Assembly: GCF_021655555.1 (NCBI RefSeq)
Contig: NZ_AP023086.1
Coordinates: forward strand, 496,001 to 560,000
Source of the DNA: Marinagarivorans cellulosilyticus
Lineage (GTDB): Bacteria; Pseudomonadota; Gammaproteobacteria; Pseudomonadales; Cellvibrionaceae
DNA length: 64,000 bases
Direction of reading: 5' to 3'
Positions 53,072 to 62,018 of the stretch are shown piece by piece (the stretch's first letter is position 1; every line of letters begins with the position of its first letter). Under the pieces are notes generated by a model. It was not told the origin of the DNA, searched no databases, and saw nothing but the letters and a program-made list of their open reading frames with translations. The translations under genes were made by a program, and so were the position numbers.

Positions 53072-53576
53072 AAGGTTAAAATTTTCTGGCTTTAGATCTC
53101 AAGGCGATCGGTTAATTAATGTATCGCCCTGCAATGGATTGGCTTGCCAATTTTTAGGATGGTAGCTCCCCTTAAGTTACAGTCCCATCGACCCTGATAA
53201 TTGGGGTCATTTTCCCGCTTCTTTTGAGGCGGGCTTTTTTAATATAGCCGTAAAAGCGCGCTCGCCATAATTAGCTGCCTTACCATTCCTCTGCTTTTAC
53301 AATATTTTTTGCGATGGCCTTGTGATGCATCTTGATTTTACTTCGCTGATATTGTTTCAAAGCAACGGCAGGGCAAGTTTTCAATAAAGGGGTATCAATA
53401 AAAATTTAATGTAATTATTCAGTCATGCTCAAATAGATCGGCAAACTGACCATTTTCTGGGCCGCTCAAGCCATACTTTATCGCTATGCAAGTGTTCCAG
53501 GCGTTTGAATGCCCAGAAAACAATCAATTCGCCTTTGGGATGGCCATTATTTCGCACGCACCTGAATAGTTACAAT
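53072..53576. other. Intergenic region between convergent genes
   Basis: 505 bp. It contains the terminator at 53214-53240. The remainder shows no gene or repeat that I can support. Confidence 0.4.
53214..53240 (+). terminator. Rho-independent terminator of the hydrolase gene
   Basis: CCCGC (53214-53218), TTCTTTTGAG loop region, GCGGG (53229-53233), then a run of T. The stem is short but has a strong T-run. Confidence 0.7.
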
Positions 53577-54278
53577 TTAATTGTCATTAAATTTTTTGTC
53601 GAAGTCTTGCCTTGAATCGAGCAGTAAATTCCGCACGGCTTTTTCGGCAGCGCTTCTTTTTCTGGCGGCAATAGCTTTGTATACCTCTTCGTGCCTTTTT
53701 AGCGCGGCTTTATGAATGTCTTCGTGCCACGAGGTTAAACTGATAGATACCGCCAGAGCATTGTGCAGCGTATGCCCGATGTAACGAATGACATCGTTAT
53801 GAGTAGCATCCAGAATGGCTTGATGGAATCGGATGTCTGGTTCAATGGAGTCGGCTATTGTAGCGGCAGATTTCATATCGAAAAACGCGCTGCCAATTTT
53901 CTCTATATCCTCTTGCGAGGCTTTGTCCACAGCTAGCGCTGCTGCGCTTGGTTCTATCGCTAACCGTGCCTCAAATAGCATGTCGAGAAATTCACCTTCT
54001 GGTAATGCTTGGGTCACCCAGCTTAATACGTCGCTATCCAGTAAATTCCAACGCTTCTTGCCTTGTACAATGGTGCCGACTTTCGGCTTTGATACCAGCA
54101 GCCCTTTTGCAACTAATGCCTTGGTAGCCTCCCTGACGATTGGCCGGCTTACGCCATACTCATCGCATAGCTCAGGCTCGATGGGGAGCTTTTCCCCTTC
54201 TTTATAGTGGCCTTCAATAATCCGTTGTCCAAGCGCGTCAATAGTTTGTGCATTCAAGTTTTTGGGTTTTAAGTTCAT
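53577..54278 (-). CDS. FCD-type GntR transcriptional regulator
   Basis: 233 residues. N-terminal winged helix (KLPIEPELCDEYGVSRPIVREATKALVAKGL) and C-terminal FCD domain with metal-binding pattern DIRFHQAILDATHN and LKRHEEVYKAI (His at both places). FCD regulators usually bind sugar acids or keto acids and repress their catabolic genes. It is divergent from the SDR gene with 136 bp between the starts, and a palindrome there is shared with the hydrolase promoter at 51489. UxuR/ExuR-like control of uronate genes is a fair guess. Confidence 0.9.
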   Translation of the reverse strand: MNLKPKNLNAQTIDALGQRIIEGHYKEGEKLPIEPELCDEYGVSRPIVREATKALVAKGLLVSKPKVGTIVQGKKRWNLLDSDVLSWVTQALPEGEFLDMLFEARLAIEPSAAALAVDKASQEDIEKIGSAFFDMKSAATIADSIEPDIRFHQAILDATHNDVIRYIGHTLHNALAVSISLTSWHEDIHKAALKRHEEVYKAIAARKRSAAEKAVRNLLLDSRQDFDKKFNDN

Positions 54279-54315
54279 GCTATGCTTACTTCGTCAAGAT
54301 GCTGTTGGCAAATAG

Positions 54316-54332
54316 TCATATGATAGCGTAAA
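54316..54332. promoter_or_regulatory. Palindrome TCATATGA, possible GntR operator
   Basis: TCATATGATAGCGTAAA at 54316-54332. The octamer TCATATGA is a perfect palindrome, and the whole string matches the one at 51490-51506 at 15 of 17 positions. It lies between the divergent GntR and SDR starts. Confidence 0.5.
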
Positions 54333-54414
54333 AATGTGGTAGCAGCTCTTTTTGTGTAAATAGCGCACGTACTATAAATGTGGAAGACCAAGAATATCTC
54401 GCAGTTACACCCTT

Positions 54415-55185
54415 ATGAATTTAACAAACTGTTATCCAAGCCTTTCTGGCAAAGTCGTTTTTATTACTGGTGGGGCAACAGGAATAGGTGCGAACATCGT
54501 TGAGTCTTTTTGCCGGCAGCAGGCGAAAGTGTGCTTTATCGATATCCAGGACAAGGCCGCCGCCGAGTTGATTAGCCGCATGTCAGCTATTGATGGTGCG
54601 GTACTGCCTTGTTATTACTCGTGCAATTTACTTAATATTGATGATTTAAAGCAATCTGTCGCGCGAGCGATAAATGCTTTTGGCGGCATTGATGTTCTTA
54701 TTAATAATGCCGCAAACGATACCCGGCATGATTTTCGAAATATTGATGAACAATACTGGGACGAGCGAATTAACTTAAACCTTCGGCATTATTTTTTTGC
54801 TATTCAAGCGGTTTACGAAAGTATGAAGCTTAGGGGGGGCGGATCTATTATCAATATGGGCTCTATGAGCTGGCATGCGTGTCAGGGCGGTATGACAGGC
54901 TATACAACATCCAAAGCAGGTATTGAGGGCGTAACTCGCGGCTTGGCGCGCGACCTTGCAAAAGATGATATTAGAATTAATACCATTACGCCGGGCTGGG
55001 TTATGACCGAACGACAAAAAAAAGAATGGCTAGATGACGAAGCATTAACCACAATAAAGCGAAATCAGTGTTTGGCTTCCCCATTAACGCCTGAAAATAT
55101 TAGCGCAATGGCGCTTTTTTTAGCCAGCGATGACAGCCGTATGTGCACTGCGCAAAATTTTATTGTGGATGGCGGTTGGATCTAA
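54415..55185 (+). CDS. Short-chain dehydrogenase/reductase
   Basis: 256 residues. NAD(P)-binding GGATGIG at 19-25, NNAAN at 97-101, catalytic Ser150, Tyr163 and Lys167 (Y-TTS-K), and PGWVMT after the active site. Classical SDR length. Near uxuA, the GntR regulator and a polysaccharide esterase, it could reduce fructuronate or another uronate intermediate in place of UxuB, but sugar or L-fucose oxidation is equally possible. Regulated, most likely, by the divergent GntR protein. Confidence 0.85.
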   Translation: MNLTNCYPSLSGKVVFITGGATGIGANIVESFCRQQAKVCFIDIQDKAAAELISRMSAIDGAVLPCYYSCNLLNIDDLKQSVARAINAFGGIDVLINNAANDTRHDFRNIDEQYWDERINLNLRHYFFAIQAVYESMKLRGGGSIINMGSMSWHACQGGMTGYTTSKAGIEGVTRGLARDLAKDDIRINTITPGWVMTERQKKEWLDDEALTTIKRNQCLASPLTPENISAMALFLASDDSRMCTAQNFIVDGGWI

Positions 55186-55250
55186 CCGGTGTTTATTCAA
55201 AAGCCTTAGGTCGCGCGGTAGGGTGAATTTATTATCCGCAGGCAAATGTT

Positions 55251-55297
55251 CCTCGCTACACCCAACCTGTAAGTGGAGCATGTTGGGTGTAGCGAGG
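55251..55297. terminator. 16-bp perfect hairpin between convergent genes
   Basis: CCTCGCTACACCCAAC (55251-55266) pairs perfectly with GTTGGGTGTAGCGAGG (55282-55297), 15-base loop. It has no T-run, so it may work as a bidirectional stop or be an inserted palindrome. Confidence 0.6.
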
Positions 55298-55309
55298 TAG
55301 TCAGTGCTG

Positions 55310-56347
55310 CTATGGCTTACGGCTTTTGCTTACTTTTGCTACCGCCCAAAGCATTAATAGCCAAGTTAATCCCCATAGGTTAAATGCACCAAGGCTAACC
55401 CCGCTATCTGCTGATGAGCTGCTACTTGCAGGTAAAGAACTTGCCACCGTTACGCTTGATGATTGCGCTTGGCTGCTAGAACTTACGGCAATTGATGATT
55501 GCGTTTGGTTACTAGAAGCCGCAGAGCTAGACGAAGAGCGCGCAGTGGAAGAGCTGGCGATAGGGCCGTTATCGGTTGGCGGTGTACCGTTGTAACCCTC
55601 TTGCCCTTCCCGTGTCATGGCCAGAATAAGATAGCCGTTTTTTACGATAGCATTATTGGGGGAAAAATCGGCTCGGTTTTCAGCAAAGGTCCAATCCGCT
55701 TTGCCCCAACGGCCATTGTCAAAGTAATCAAAATCGTCGCGCCATTCCAATTCAAATTGCCCGTTGGAATAACTGTAAAGCTCGACCCAGTTTACAAACA
55801 TATGCAGGGGTAAAATGTTGTCGTTCCACGGGCCTACCCAGGCCGTGTTGTCTGGTGGCCAAAAGTTAAGCCTTACTTGCGCGGGGCTTACCAAGTCACC
55901 CGCTTGGCCGCCGGCGGTGGTGCGTGCAACCTTGCCATCGACTAACCAGCGCACTTGGTTGGGTGTCCACTCGATGGTAAATGTGTGGTATTGATCAGCG
56001 AAGTTACCATCGCCATGAACGTCTTCGGAATAGTCTTTTGAGCCAAGCCCGGTAATAATATTACTTTGCCAGCTGGTCGCATTGTTTTTGCCAAAAACTT
56101 CAACATCTACTTCCTCCCAAAAAATAGACTCCATTTCGGACCCGTCTTTCCATAAAAAGAAATTGGAAATTACACCGCTACCTTTCGCCGCTTGCATGCG
56201 TATCACGAATTTACCGTAGAGCTGTGGATCGGCGACAAATATCTCTGCCCCTTTATAAGGCTTTGCCTGCGCCGGCGTGAGCCAGCCCGCCCCAATAATT
56301 GATGCTAGTAGTGTGAATAATTTTAAGCTGAAAACACCTCGCCTCAT
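55310..56347 (-). CDS. Circularly permuted GH16 beta-1,3-1,4-glucanase (lichenase)
   Basis: 345 residues, signal peptide 1-28 (AQA cleavage). The domain order is reversed relative to ordinary lichenases. The catalytic strand WEEVDVEVFGKN (E79, D81, E83) comes first at 77-88, then HTFTIEWTPNQVRWLVDGK. The segment normally at the N-terminus, FELEWRDDFDYFDNGRW then KADWTFAENRADFSPNN, follows at about 198-232. This is the layout known from Fibrobacter succinogenes beta-glucanase, which also ends in Ser-rich repeats. Next come a poly-Ser linker (265-315) and a C-terminal LWGLTWLLMLWAVAKVSKSRK hydrophobic-basic tail, which looks like a GlyGly-CTERM-type sorting signal. It should hydrolyse mixed-linkage glucan outside the cell. 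Confidence 0.93.
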   Translation of the reverse strand: MRRGVFSLKLFTLLASIIGAGWLTPAQAKPYKGAEIFVADPQLYGKFVIRMQAAKGSGVISNFFLWKDGSEMESIFWEEVDVEVFGKNNATSWQSNIITGLGSKDYSEDVHGDGNFADQYHTFTIEWTPNQVRWLVDGKVARTTAGGQAGDLVSPAQVRLNFWPPDNTAWVGPWNDNILPLHMFVNWVELYSYSNGQFELEWRDDFDYFDNGRWGKADWTFAENRADFSPNNAIVKNGYLILAMTREGQEGYNGTPPTDNGPIASSSTARSSSSSAASSNQTQSSIAVSSSSQAQSSSVTVASSLPASSSSSADSGVSLGAFNLWGLTWLLMLWAVAKVSKSRKP

Positions 56348-56614
56348 TTGTAAACCCTCGTTTTAATAATGTTAATCACAGTGTTAATGCACCGTTATTT
56401 TTGAGAGTTTCTGCTCGGGCGTAAAGCTTCACATTCCGTTTTGACGACATTGAGACTCCCTAATCATGGGGCTTGGGGCTGATAAATGGTTGTTTACGTA
56501 AAGCAGCGTGTTGGCGAAGTGTGTGATGGGTGTACGTAAGTTCACATAAGTATGAACCGCACAGGGGAGGGGCCAGGAATTGGGTTGTGTTAGAGCCTTA
56601 GACTTATTCAAACA

Positions 56615-57793
56615 CTATATTTGCGCCCTAAAGGCTGTGGGGGTTTGTTCTGTATATTTTTTAAATAAGCGATTAAAGCTGGCTTTACTGTTAAAGCCCG
56701 ACAGGGTAGCCACTTCAGTAACCGTTTTATCGTGGTCTGCTGGGCTGCGCAGTAGACGCATGGCTTCCTGAACACGAAGGTCATTAATATATTCCTGAAA
56801 GTTTTTTTGAAAGCCTTTATTTATAGCCAGCGAAACTTGACGCTCTGGCAGGCCTAAATGCTGGGCAAAGCGATGCAAGCTTAGCTGGCTATTTAAGAAT
56901 GGTTTTTCACTTTCAATAAACTGTTCTATTACATGCTTCAATTCCCTTAGCTTTTGGGCTTCGTCGGCGTCACTTTTCTCAGTACTTATGGCTGGTTTGT
57001 CGTTTGTTACATTGAATTTTAAGCTTAGCCACACAAGGCCCAGTAATAACGCGAGCGTTAAATAGTTACCAGCGATTCCCATCGCATCACTAATCGCGCT
57101 AGAAAAATGTAAGCCGCTCCAGTGGGTGAGCAACACAAATAAGCGTATCGCGGTAAAGCCTGCCGTTAAATACAGTAAAAATATAACCTCAGAGCGTGTT
57201 GTTATTGCTGTTTTAAGTGGGGAAGTATTAGCCGCGCTTGCTGCAGTAGTTGGGGTGAATGCGCTATAAGCCTTGAATGCAAGGTGCAGGCACATAAAGC
57301 CGTAAATGGCTGGCACTAGCTTCTTTAGCGATGTGAATACCGCAAAGTACGAGTCTGGCGTGCTGTAAATGTTCAAGTTCAAAATGAGTTCCCGCTGTAT
57401 GTCCAAAGGGAAGCGGTGGCATACCCAATACAAATAGAGTGGGGTTAGTAATGCGGGCATAAAATGCAGTGCAAAGGACCAGTTAACAGTGTGGCGCCCA
57501 TATAGCTCGTAGCGGATTAAACCAAACAGTATTGGGCCAAAGGCAAATACGGCAACACTGAAAATAGTCGTCAACCAGGGGGAAACACTAAACACAACGG
57601 GCTTCACGCCTTCACCCCAGAAAAATAAAGTATCAATGGCAATAAGGCTATTCATGGCGAAAAAGGCCACCAACATATGTCGGGAGCGATGGCAGGGGGT
57701 AGTTTTATTAAGTGTTAGCGCCGCAAGCAGCGCACATGTGGCCAGCACAGCAAAAAGGATAAGGTCATGAATGTTGAACATAATCATTTTCAT
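56615..57793 (-). CDS. AraC-family regulator with seven-helix membrane N-terminus
   Basis: 392 residues from ATG 57793, with AGGTGG about 8 bases upstream (an ATG 18 bases earlier would contain that site). About seven hydrophobic helices in the first 270 residues, then a C-terminal AraC double helix-turn-helix (LHRFAQHLGLPERQVSLAINKGFQ and TEVATLSGFNSKASFNRLFKKY). It is a paralogue of 41943-43139 and stands before a GH16 gene in the same order and strand, so it most likely controls the lichenase gene at 55310. Confidence 0.85.
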   Translation of the reverse strand: MKMIMFNIHDLILFAVLATCALLAALTLNKTTPCHRSRHMLVAFFAMNSLIAIDTLFFWGEGVKPVVFSVSPWLTTIFSVAVFAFGPILFGLIRYELYGRHTVNWSFALHFMPALLTPLYLYWVCHRFPLDIQRELILNLNIYSTPDSYFAVFTSLKKLVPAIYGFMCLHLAFKAYSAFTPTTAASAANTSPLKTAITTRSEVIFLLYLTAGFTAIRLFVLLTHWSGLHFSSAISDAMGIAGNYLTLALLLGLVWLSLKFNVTNDKPAISTEKSDADEAQKLRELKHVIEQFIESEKPFLNSQLSLHRFAQHLGLPERQVSLAINKGFQKNFQEYINDLRVQEAMRLLRSPADHDKTVTEVATLSGFNSKASFNRLFKKYTEQTPTAFRAQI

Positions 57794-58027
57794 GGGGCGT
57801 ACCACCTGCATAACAATAAACTTTAATGGGCTAAAAATGCAACTGCTAACAACTTAGTGTATTCGACTAAGCCATCTAAGCGTGCTGCCGTGGGTGGAAA
57901 AAATTCAGAGCGAGTCACAGTTTTTACAGGTGCAGGCTTTAAAAATCGTCAAAGTCATGTTTGCCGTGAAATTACGTTGAGGCTTGTCACATTTTAGTTT
58001 TTGACTTGAGTTGGTTATAAAAAGGGT

Positions 58028-58201
58028 GTGCTGGCAAAGGTGTTCTATGTGCATGGTTTAACTGCGGTTTCTAGGTCTAACAGCTCGGCGGCCATTAAAG
58101 CAGCTATGGATGGTGGCTATTCTGATATCGCAGGAGTGATCAATAACTTCTTTACCGATATGGGATTAATTTCATTACCTGGCCGAGTGGGTAGAAATTA
58201 A
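58028..58201 (+). pseudogene. Short open frame, possible gene remnant
   Basis: 57 residues, GTG start. The sequence has a protein-like composition with SSAAIKAAMDGGYSDIAG and FFTDMGLISLPGRVG. No family is recognised and no start signal is good. It may belong to the same decayed gene as 58427-58585. Confidence 0.3.
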
Positions 58202-58426
58202 TTATCAGTGGGGAGCCGCCTTCTGCAAAGATCAACTTTGAATATCCCTTTTAGGGTGCAGATCCGCACCTTGGATATAGTGGGGTGCGAGAGTTGGAAA
58301 GCTACTGGGGATACCCGATTTAAACTCTGTTTCATCCCAATATTTTCTATTTGAGAGAGCTTTACTTAGGGTTTCGTTCCCCTCTTCTGGAGCAATCATT
58401 TAAGGAACTCGCTTAAAGTCGTTTTT

Positions 58427-58585
58427 TTGAATGCCAGCCTTTATTACAGGGTGCCAAGTTGGCTGGAGGAGCAAATTATTGGTTTTCGTTGGTCATATTT
58501 ATTTGCTACTGAATATTACCTGTGGCCCTATTCGGTGACGATTGCGGCTGAATCTCTATTCAATGCGCTCAAAGGGCTTGATTAG
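58427..58585 (+). pseudogene. Open frame, possible gene remnant
   Basis: 52 residues with many aromatic residues (SLYYRVPSWLEEQ, SYLFATEYYLWPYSV). No start or ribosome binding site fits. It lies 225 bp after 58201 in another frame, which suggests a degraded gene. Confidence 0.25.
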
Positions 58586-58589
58586 GTAT

Positions 58590-58630
58590 TTCGAGGCGCT
58601 CAAGCACTGAAGGGGTGCTCGGGCCTCGAA
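58590..58630 (-). terminator. Hairpin after glmS
   Basis: TTCGAGGC (58590-58597) pairs with GCCTCGAA (58623-58630), with an inner AGCAC/GTGCT stem. It lies 22 bp past the glmS stop on the minus strand, without a strong T-run. Confidence 0.55.
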
Positions 58631-58651
58631 AGCGTCCGTCCAGCGGTAGTT

Positions 58652-60481
58652 TTATTCCACAGTAACCGACTTCGCCAAGTTCCTAGGCTGATCCACATCG
58701 GTACCTTTAATAATTGCCACGTAATAACTTAGCAATTGCAGTGGCAGGGTGTATACCACGGGGGCCAGCCACGGGTGTACGGCGGGTACTTGGATTACGT
58801 GCATGCCGTTGTCGCTTTTAAAATGCGAGGCGGCATCGGCAAATACATAAAGCTGGCCGCCGCGTGCGCGTACTTCTTCTACGTTGGATTTTAATTTTTC
58901 CAATAAATCGTTATTGGGTGCGACTACAATAATGGGCATTTCGGCATCAATTAGCGCCAGTGGGCCATGTTTTAATTCGCCGGCGGCGTAGGCTTCTGCG
59001 TGAATGTAGGAAATTTCTTTTAATTTAAGTGCGCCTTCCATTGCTATGGGGTATTGGTCGCCGCGGCCTAAAAAGAGAGCGTGGTTTTTATCGGCAAAAT
59101 CTTCGGCTAGCGCTTCGATGCTTTTGGCTAACTCTAATGTTTCTTCGAGTTTGCGCGGCAGAGTTTTAAGGGCATCGACTAATTCTTTTTGTTGCTCGGT
59201 AGATAGGCCGTGGTGCTTGCCTATGGCTAGGGTTAGCATGGCAAAGCCCACTAGCTGGGTGGTGAACGCTTTGGTGGAGGCTACGCCAATTTCGGCACCA
59301 GCGCGGGTCATAAACGCTAGGTCTGATTCGCGTACTAAGGAAGAGCCAGCCACATTACATACGGTAAGGCTGCCTAAATAACCGAGTTCTTTTGCTAAGC
59401 GCAATGCGGCAAGGGTGTCGGCGGTTTCACCTGATTGGCTAATGCTGACTAATAAACTGTTGGGTTGCACAAAAGATTTGCGGTAGCGAAATTCGCTAGC
59501 AATTTCGACGTTACACGAAATGCCGGCGTAGGTTTCTAGCCAGTAACGCGCCACCATGCCGGCGTGGTAACTGGTACCACAAGCCACAATTTGTACGTGT
59601 TGTACTTTTTTGAATAAATCGGATGCACCATTGCCAAAGGTTTCGTCCAGTACGCTGTCGTTACCAAGGCGGCCTTCTAATGTGTTGGTGATGGCCTGCG
59701 GTTGCTCGTAGGTTTCCTTCAGCATGAAATGGCGGTATGGGCCTTTATCGGCGGCATCGTAACTTACGTTAGATTCGTGAATCTCGCGGGCGACTTTCTC
59801 GCCGGTATTAGTGTAAATATCCACACTGCGGCGGGTAATTTCAGCGACGTCGCCTTCTTCCAAATACATAAAGCGGCGGGTTACGGGTAATAGTGCAAGC
59901 TGGTCGCTGGCAACAAAGTTTTCGCCGATGCCTAAGCCCACCACTAAGGGGCTGCCGCTGCGGGCAACTACCATGCGCTCTGGGTCTTGTTGGTCGATAA
60001 CCACTGTGCCGTAGGCGCCGGTGAGCTGAACTACGGTTTTTTGTACGGCCTCTAACAGTGTTGCGGCGGTTTTTAGCTCCTCAAATACTAAGTGAGCGAT
60101 CACTTCGGTGTCTGTATCGGAGGCAAAAACGTGACCCTTAGCGGTTAGCTCGGCTTTTAAAGCGATGTGGTTTTCAATGATGCCATTGTGCACCACGGCA
60201 ATGCGCTCGGCGGAAATGTGTGGGTGTGCATTGCGCTCACTAGGTTCGCCATGGGTGGCCCAGCGCGTGTGGGCAATGCCGGTACCGCCGGGTACGGGGC
60301 TTAAGGCGATAGCATCGGCAAGCTCGGCCACTTTACCTAAGCGGCGCACGCGCTCGAGCTGTTGGTCTTCAATAATTGCGACACCGGCGGAATCGTAACC
60401 GCGGTATTCCAAACGGCGAAGGCCTTCTACAAGTATTTCTGCTACATCGCGCTGGGCTACAGCGCCAACAATGCCACACAT
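58652..60481 (-). CDS. glmS: Glutamine-fructose-6-phosphate aminotransferase (isomerizing)
   Basis: 609 residues, full length. It makes glucosamine-6-phosphate for peptidoglycan and lipopolysaccharide. N-terminal glutaminase with catalytic Cys2 (MCGIVGAV) and THGEPSERNAHPH; then two SIS domains (ACGTSYHAGMVARYWLE, SQSGETADTLAALR, GRGDQYPIAMEGALKLKEISYIHAEAY in pieces); ends KSVTVE as in all GlmS. Cytoplasmic. The upstream DeoR-type gene is 17 bp away, so they are one operon, with that protein the probable regulator. Confidence 0.98.
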   Translation of the reverse strand: MCGIVGAVAQRDVAEILVEGLRRLEYRGYDSAGVAIIEDQQLERVRRLGKVAELADAIALSPVPGGTGIAHTRWATHGEPSERNAHPHISAERIAVVHNGIIENHIALKAELTAKGHVFASDTDTEVIAHLVFEELKTAATLLEAVQKTVVQLTGAYGTVVIDQQDPERMVVARSGSPLVVGLGIGENFVASDQLALLPVTRRFMYLEEGDVAEITRRSVDIYTNTGEKVAREIHESNVSYDAADKGPYRHFMLKETYEQPQAITNTLEGRLGNDSVLDETFGNGASDLFKKVQHVQIVACGTSYHAGMVARYWLETYAGISCNVEIASEFRYRKSFVQPNSLLVSISQSGETADTLAALRLAKELGYLGSLTVCNVAGSSLVRESDLAFMTRAGAEIGVASTKAFTTQLVGFAMLTLAIGKHHGLSTEQQKELVDALKTLPRKLEETLELAKSIEALAEDFADKNHALFLGRGDQYPIAMEGALKLKEISYIHAEAYAAGELKHGPLALIDAEMPIIVVAPNNDLLEKLKSNVEEVRARGGQLYVFADAASHFKSDNGMHVIQVPAVHPWLAPVVYTLPLQLLSYYVAIIKGTDVDQPRNLAKSVTVE

Positions 60482-60498
60482 GGGGTAAGTCCTTAAGG

Positions 60499-61275
60499 TT
60501 AAGTATTGGGTAGCGGCGCCGGTATTACCTTAACGCCATGGGATTCAATAAGTTGCTGGTGCTCTGGCTTTATACCTACATCTGTAACCAGTGTAGTAAT
60601 TTGTGACCAAGGCAGTTCTAGATTATGGATTTTGCGCCCGACTTTGCTGGATTCGGCCATTACAATCACTTCGCGGGCCACTTCGGCCATTACGCGGCTT
60701 AAGTGGAAAAGCTCGTTAAACGTGGTGGTCCCGCGGGCTGGGTCTAGGCCATCGGCACCAATAAATAGTTGATCAAAATCGAAAGCGCGCAGCATTTGTT
60801 CGGCCAACTGCCCTTGAAACGACTCAGAGCGTGCATCCCAAGTGCCGCCCGTCATTAACAGCGTGGGCTCGTTTTCTAGCTCGCGCAGGGCGTTGGCTAC
60901 GCTAAGGGAGTTGGTCATTACCACTAAGCCTTGTTTGCTGAGCAGTTTGGGCAATAGTGCGGTGGTGGTGGTACCGCTATCGATAATTACGCGGTTATGG
61001 TCGCGAATAAGCGATGCCGCAGCATGTGCAATGGCTTGCTTTTGAACCGAAACTTCCTGTTCGGTTGGGTCGCTAATAAACTCTTGTGGAATCGCCACCG
61101 CACCACCGTAGCGGCGCATCAGTAAACCGCTGGCTTCTAAGGCGCTAAGGTCTTTACGTATAGTGACTTCGCTGGTCAAAAAGCTCGCAGCAAGGGCGTC
61201 GACACTCACTTCACCAGTGTGTTCTAGGCGCTCCACAATCGCTCGCCGGCGCTGTTGAGTGTTTCGTTTTGTCAT
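60499..61275 (-). CDS. DeoR-family regulator upstream of glmS
   Basis: 258 residues. N-terminal DeoR winged helix (RRRAIVERLEHTGEVSVDALAASFLTSEVTIRKDLSALE) and the sugar-phosphate sensor domain with VIIDSGTTTTAL and DQLFIGADGLD. It lies 17 bp before glmS on the same strand. In other gammaproteobacteria a DeoR-type gene next to glmS controls amino-sugar synthesis, so the same is inferred here, with glucosamine-6-phosphate or a related sugar phosphate as effector. Confidence 0.9.
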   Translation of the reverse strand: MTKRNTQQRRRAIVERLEHTGEVSVDALAASFLTSEVTIRKDLSALEASGLLMRRYGGAVAIPQEFISDPTEQEVSVQKQAIAHAAASLIRDHNRVIIDSGTTTTALLPKLLSKQGLVVMTNSLSVANALRELENEPTLLMTGGTWDARSESFQGQLAEQMLRAFDFDQLFIGADGLDPARGTTTFNELFHLSRVMAEVAREVIVMAESSKVGRKIHNLELPWSQITTLVTDVGIKPEHQQLIESHGVKVIPAPLPNT

Positions 61276-62018
61276 CTGTTTGGCTTATTAAGTTTCGAAC
61301 CGAAAGAATTGTAGTGTTATTTCACCAAAAAACAAGCAATTCGCCGCTGTCTGCGAGTGTTTGGTGGTTTTGCCAAAGCTGCCGGCCCAGTGGCTGGCAA
61401 AATTACAGGGTTGCCCTAACTGAATAAAAATGGAATACAGCGGCTGGGTGTATGCATTGAGTGATGGCGGTTAGCTTGGGCATTGTTGGCAGGGTAATTT
61501 AAGGTTTGGGAATTTGGCTCTTGCAGCGCCGCCAAAATAATGAAAAAGAAGACATTATTTTTAAAATAAAAAATTCAATAATGGCTATTTTTTAAATTAA
61601 AACGATCTATTTGGGGGGGAATTAAACATGCGTGTTAGGCATTAATTTTCCGAATTATTAGTTGTTTTGTTATTGATGCGCTCGTTCGGTATTTACTTAT
61701 GTATCAATAGATTAGCGATTCTTTGCGCGATAACTGGTCGATTTTAAGTATGGGCAGAAAGTTGTTGTGACTAAGTGGAAATGACTATAAGTTTTTTTAA
61801 TTATAGATAAAATTTTTTTAGACTTTTTTGGCTTGTGACTTAGTCGTCTTTTTCATAAGGCGGCAGTTTGACGGCAGCTAAGTTAGCGATAAGACTGTTT
61901 ACTAAGCACTCAATTTTGCGGTGCTGCTACTTATTAAACTTCTTCGGATAAAGAACCTGCGATTAGGAATGTCGCCCCCATACAAAGCTACGTATTGTGT
62001 AGCTGGAGGCAATACTTA
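61276..62018. other. Long AT-rich intergenic region
   Basis: 743 bp. The stretch 61540-61620 is highly AT-rich and probably holds promoters for the divergent DeoR-glmS and DUF1631 transcripts. AGCTAC...GTAGCT (about 61987-62004) forms a small hairpin directly before the ribosome binding site GGAGG (62005-62009) of the next gene. No gene or RNA was recognised. Confidence 0.4.

Larger units (their letters stand above)
57794..58651. other. Intergenic region with gene remnants
   Basis: 858 bp between the AraC gene and glmS. Two plus-strand frames look like pieces of older coding sequence (58028-58201 and 58427-58585, listed separately). A large hairpin lies at 58590-58630. There is no complete gene. 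Confidence 0.45.
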
